This document shows, one piece after another, positions 61,010-64,000 of a DNA stretch of 64,000 nt. The DNA is taken from contig NZ_SWBQ01000001.1 of NCBI RefSeq assembly GCF_005116445.1, positions 372,001 through 436,000 on the forward strand. Direction: 5' to 3'. The notes below the pieces were generated by a model. It was not told the DNA's origin and did no database searches. It worked only from the letters and a program-made list of their open reading frames with translations. The first letter of the stretch is position 1, and each line of letters opens with the position of its first letter. The translations under genes were made by a program, and so were the position numbers. Source of the stretch: Pedobacter frigoris. Its GTDB lineage: Bacteria > Bacteroidota > Bacteroidia > Sphingobacteriales > Sphingobacteriaceae.

Positions 61010-61066
61010 ATGAACAAAACAATCAATAGCCTTAATTACGTGATCATGCACTGCATGTACGGGTAA
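61010..61066 (+). CDS. Leader peptide with Met-His-Cys-Met codons
   Basis: An 18-codon ORF, MNKTINSLNYVIMHCMYG, directly upstream of an intrinsic terminator and the sulfite/nitrite reductase gene. Four of its last eight residues are Val, Met, Cys and Met with adjacent His, so Cys or Met starvation would stall a ribosome near the end. Shorter starts at 61040 (GTG) or 61046 (ATG, MHCMYG) are possible. This is the layout of a classical attenuator: leader ORF, then hairpin with T run, then biosynthetic operon. The role is inferred; conservation is the test. Confidence 0.55.
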   Translation: MNKTINSLNYVIMHCMYG

Positions 61067-61095
61067 TATCGTGGGCTGTTGAGATTAGATATACG

Positions 61096-61132
61096 AACTT
61101 CTCCAGTCTCCCAGACAGAGAAGTTTTTTTTT
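61096..61132 (+). terminator. Attenuator terminator upstream of the sulfite/nitrite reductase gene
   Basis: AACTTCTC pairs with GAGAAGTT, with an inner GTCT-CCC-AGAC stem, followed by nine T (61124-61132). It ends 16 bases before the ATG of the reductase, so it can only work as a regulated terminator of that operon. Confidence 0.8.
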
Positions 61133-61148
61133 AAACAAACAATTTGAC

Positions 61149-63233
61149 ATGCAAAGTTTTAGGACAGAGTTAGAGAATCCTGTAGTCGAGAAAGACATCA
61201 TTGATCTTGAAAAAAAGATCAGAGCTTTTCGCGAAGGAAAAATCCATGATGAGAAATTCAGAAGTCTGCGTTTAGCGCGTGGTATTTATGGTCAGCGACA
61301 GCCGGGTGTGCAGATGATTCGAATTAAGCTACCTTTCGGAAAGGTTACTTTTAAGCAGATTCTCCGCATTTCTGACGTTTCTGATAAATATGCCAGCCGC
61401 AACCTGCACCTGACCACCCGTCAGGATATTCAGATACATTATGTAAGCCTGGACCGGACGCCAGAACTTTGGGAAGAATTGGAGCAGGATGATGTAACCA
61501 TTCGTGAAGCCTGCGGAAATACCGTAAGAAATGTTACCTCATCTCCGGATGCGGGTATCAATCCTAACGAGCTTTTTGATGTATCTCCTTACGCACATGC
61601 CTTTTTCCTTTATTTCCTGCGCAACCCGATTTGCCAGGAGATGGGTAGAAAGATCAAATTCTCTTTCTCTTCTGACGAGCGGGATACTGCTTTTAGCTAT
61701 ATCCATGATCTTGGCTTCATTCCTAAGATCAATGAGCAGGGTGAACGCGGATTTAAAGTGTTGTTAGGTGGCGGACTCGGTGCTCAGCCATTTCTGGCAA
61801 ACCTGGTACATGAATTTTTGCATGAAGATCAGATCATTCCTTATGCAGAGGCAATGCTTAGGGTGTTCGACCGCTATGGCGAGCGTACCAACCGCAATAA
61901 AGCCCGTTTGAAGTATTTGGTGCAAAAACTGGGATTGGAAGAAGTATTGAGGCTGATCGAAGAAGAGCGTATCGCGAACAAAGTAAAGTCATTCAAAATA
62001 GACCGCGATGCAGTACCTCAACCTGAAGCACCGGCACTGATAGATTATCCCGTACTGGATGTAGTGGATACGCTGGACTATAAACACTGGAGAGCTACGA
62101 ACATAGTTCCTCAAAAACAGGAAGGTTTTTTCTCTGTATATATCAAAGTAACTAAAGGTGATATTCCTACAGATCAGGCACGTCAACTTGTTGCGGCCAT
62201 CAGTCCCTATGTAGCGGATGAAATACGTGTCACCCAAAATCAGGGCCTGATGCTGAAATTTGCGAGGGAAGAAGCATTGCCAGGTTTATACGTAGCGTTA
62301 AAAGAGCTCGGTTTTGCCAAACCAGGTTTTGATAGTGTGGCAGATGTAACTACCTGCCCTGGAACGGATACCTGTAATCTTGGCATTTCCAATTCTATGT
62401 CGCTCTCTGTTGCGCTGGAGGAACTGGTGTATGAAGAGTATCCTGAACTGGTTTACGAAAAAGACATCAAGATAAAGATCAGCGGATGTATGAATTCATG
62501 CGGACAGCACGGTCTTGCACACATCGGTTTTCACGGCAGTTCGCTGAAAGCGAATGGTAAAGTAGTACCGGCTGTACAGGTAATGCTTGGTGGTGGAACC
62601 ATCGGAGATGGTGAAGGAAGAGTAGCAGAAAGAGTGATCAAAGCCCCATCTAAGCGTGCTACAGATGTACTCAGGACGGTCTTGAACGACTATGCCGGCA
62701 ATTCGGAAAGTGAGGAGAGTTTCCATGGATACTATGACAGACAGGGTAAGGATTATTTCTACCAGTTGCTGAAGCCGTTGGCTGACCTTACAACATTGAA
62801 AGATGAAGAGTATGTGGATTGGGGTCATGAGGAAACATTTGTTACCGCTATTGGTGTGGGCGAATGTGCCGGTGTAGTGATCGATCTGGTTTCAACACTA
62901 CTACTTGAAGCGGTGGAGAAACTGGAATGGGCCAATGCTTCTTACGAAGCTAAAGCCTGGTCTGATGCCATTTACCATAGCTATGCAGTATATGTGAGTG
63001 CAGCAAAAGCACTCTTGCTGGATAAAGGTGTAAATAGCAGTACTCAAATCGGAGTGATCAGAGAATTCGATACCCATTATGTGCAGACAGGAGAAATCGT
63101 ATTGAACCAGTCTTTCAATGATGAGGTACTGCAGATCAACAAAAATGAACCAACTGAGAAATTTGCAACTGCTTATCTGGCATCTGTAAATGACTTCATC
63201 AGTCAAATTAATGCTAAAAGAGGAGGCTTGTAA
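61149..63233 (+). CDS. Siroheme sulfite/nitrite reductase with C-terminal HEPN-like domain
   Basis: 694 residues, cytoplasmic. Two ferredoxin-like half domains and two siroheme/4Fe-4S domains (about 45-530). The cluster and siroheme ligands are C403-x5-C409 (TTCPGTDTC) and C447-x3-C451 (SGCMNSCG). Residues about 570-694 form an extra helical domain (YHSYAVYVSAAKALLLDKG and more) like the HEPN tails seen on Bacteroidota reductases of this type. It reduces sulfite to sulfide for cysteine synthesis, or nitrite; the sulfur-type leader and the following cobA favour sulfite assimilation. It overlaps cobA by one base. Confidence 0.93.
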   Translation: MQSFRTELENPVVEKDIIDLEKKIRAFREGKIHDEKFRSLRLARGIYGQRQPGVQMIRIKLPFGKVTFKQILRISDVSDKYASRNLHLTTRQDIQIHYVSLDRTPELWEELEQDDVTIREACGNTVRNVTSSPDAGINPNELFDVSPYAHAFFLYFLRNPICQEMGRKIKFSFSSDERDTAFSYIHDLGFIPKINEQGERGFKVLLGGGLGAQPFLANLVHEFLHEDQIIPYAEAMLRVFDRYGERTNRNKARLKYLVQKLGLEEVLRLIEEERIANKVKSFKIDRDAVPQPEAPALIDYPVLDVVDTLDYKHWRATNIVPQKQEGFFSVYIKVTKGDIPTDQARQLVAAISPYVADEIRVTQNQGLMLKFAREEALPGLYVALKELGFAKPGFDSVADVTTCPGTDTCNLGISNSMSLSVALEELVYEEYPELVYEKDIKIKISGCMNSCGQHGLAHIGFHGSSLKANGKVVPAVQVMLGGGTIGDGEGRVAERVIKAPSKRATDVLRTVLNDYAGNSESEESFHGYYDRQGKDYFYQLLKPLADLTTLKDEEYVDWGHEETFVTAIGVGECAGVVIDLVSTLLLEAVEKLEWANASYEAKAWSDAIYHSYAVYVSAAKALLLDKGVNSSTQIGVIREFDTHYVQTGEIVLNQSFNDEVLQINKNEPTEKFATAYLASVNDFISQINAKRGGL

Positions 63234-64000
63234 TGATTAGTCAAAAAAATATAAAGGAACCAAAGATCACATTGGTAGGCGCTGGCCCTGGTGATCCTGA
63301 ACTCATTACACTGAAAGCTGTAAATGCACTTAAAGATGCAGATGTGGTGTTGTACGATGCTTTGGTAAACGAAAGTGTACTGGATTACGCCGGACCAAAT
63401 GCGATCAAAGTATATGTGGGGAAAAGATCGGGTGAGCATTCTTACGGTCAGGATACCATCAATAAACTGATGGTCGATTATGCCCTCAACTACGGTCACG
63501 TTGTCCGTTTAAAAGGAGGCGATCCATTTGTATTCGGAAGGGGATACGAGGAGCTGGACTATGCAGCGGGATACAGCATTCCTGTAACGGTAGTTCCTGG
63601 CTTGTCTAGTTCAATCTCTGTACCTGGTTTACAGCAAATCCCAGTTACGCACCGGGGTTTAAGTGAAAGCTTTTGGGTCGTAACTGGTACCACTTCGTCT
63701 GGAATGATTTCCAACGATCTTTATGAGGCAGCGAGATCAAAAGCAACCGTAGTGGTGTTGATGGGGTTAGGTAAACTAAAGGAAATAGTAAAACTTTTCC
63801 AGAACGAAGGTAAAAACAGGTTGCCTGTAGCAGCGATTCAAAGTGGATCTACGGAAAATGAGAAACTCGCTATCGGAGTTGTAGACACTATAGTTGAACT
63901 GGTAGAAGAGAAAGGGGTCAAAGCTCCGGCACTATTGGTCTTTGGTGAAGTGGTTTCCCTGCATCCTTCGTTCCAGCCGATCAGGGATTTTTACGAAGCT
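63233..64000 (+). CDS. cobA: Uroporphyrinogen-III C-methyltransferase, partial at window end
   Basis: Open from ATG 63233 (TAATG overlap with the reductase stop) to the window edge, 256 codons, nearly the full family length of 255-280. Tetrapyrrole methylase motifs: VGAGPGDPELITLKA at the N-terminus, then DVVLYDALV, the RLKGGDPFVFGRG segment and VVPGLSS. It methylates uroporphyrinogen III at C2 and C7 with S-adenosylmethionine to make precorrin-2, the precursor of siroheme, the cofactor of the preceding reductase. Coupled translation keeps cofactor and enzyme in step. No frameshift is seen in the visible part. Confidence 0.95.
   Translation, partial: MISQKNIKEPKITLVGAGPGDPELITLKAVNALKDADVVLYDALVNESVLDYAGPNAIKVYVGKRSGEHSYGQDTINKLMVDYALNYGHVVRLKGGDPFVFGRGYEELDYAAGYSIPVTVVPGLSSSISVPGLQQIPVTHRGLSESFWVVTGTTSSGMISNDLYEAARSKATVVVLMGLGKLKEIVKLFQNEGKNRLPVAAIQSGSTENEKLAIGVVDTIVELVEEKGVKAPALLVFGEVVSLHPSFQPIRDFYEA

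Overview
The window is about 42 to 43 percent G+C by eye and reads as the chromosome of a Bacteroidota soil or water bacterium, most likely a Pedobacter-like member of the Sphingobacteriaceae. The reasons are two SusC/SusD pairs, a hybrid two-component system (HTCS), TAnnTTTG promoter boxes, few clear Shine-Dalgarno sites, DUF6266- and DUF5690-type proteins, and c-type cytochromes of the PSD1 type. No species can be fixed from the sequence alone.

Layout. 0-7 kb: household genes (ABC-F ATPase, Crp/Fnr regulator with an AhpD-like gene, CocE/XPDP hydrolase, YdeI-like protein, orphan histidine kinase). 7.4-14 kb: a four-gene exported redox module (PSD1 cytochrome, DUF1501, sugar isomerase-like protein, cytochrome with leucine-rich repeats). 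14-18.3 kb: HAD phosphatase, tRNA-Gly, a broken PAP2 gene, an AraC regulator and an unrecognised secreted protein. 18.3-20.3 kb: a decayed patch with remnants of a DUF5690 transporter, an FAD oxidoreductase and an alkaline phosphatase beside an intact XRE-cupin regulator. 20.4-23.9 kb: phosphodiesterase, GtrA, CDP-alcohol transferase and metallophosphoesterase.

24.4-49.9 kb is a large polysaccharide utilisation locus: HTCS sensor-regulator, two GH2 enzymes, a LacI regulator, two SusC/SusD pairs, a metzincin-like lipoprotein with a discoidin domain, a double DUF1080 protein and a Gfo/Idh/MocA oxidoreductase. An ungapped 62-bp promoter element occurs four times, upstream of the HTCS gene, both GH2 genes and the DUF1080-oxidoreductase operon. 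It probably defines the HTCS regulon. The DUF1080 plus oxidoreductase pair fits a 3-keto-glycoside route.

50-60 kb holds a Fic protein with a twin-operator promoter, then an operon of sigma factor, TPR-bearing anti-sigma-like protein, subtilisin-like protease and TPR-CHAT protease. It is followed by a small secreted protein on its own transcript and a two-gene HTTM unit. This is the best candidate in the window for an uncharacterised system. 60.9-64 kb holds a siroheme sulfite/nitrite reductase and the start of cobA, behind a leader with a Met-His-Cys-Met ORF and an intrinsic terminator, which looks like attenuation control by sulfur amino acids.
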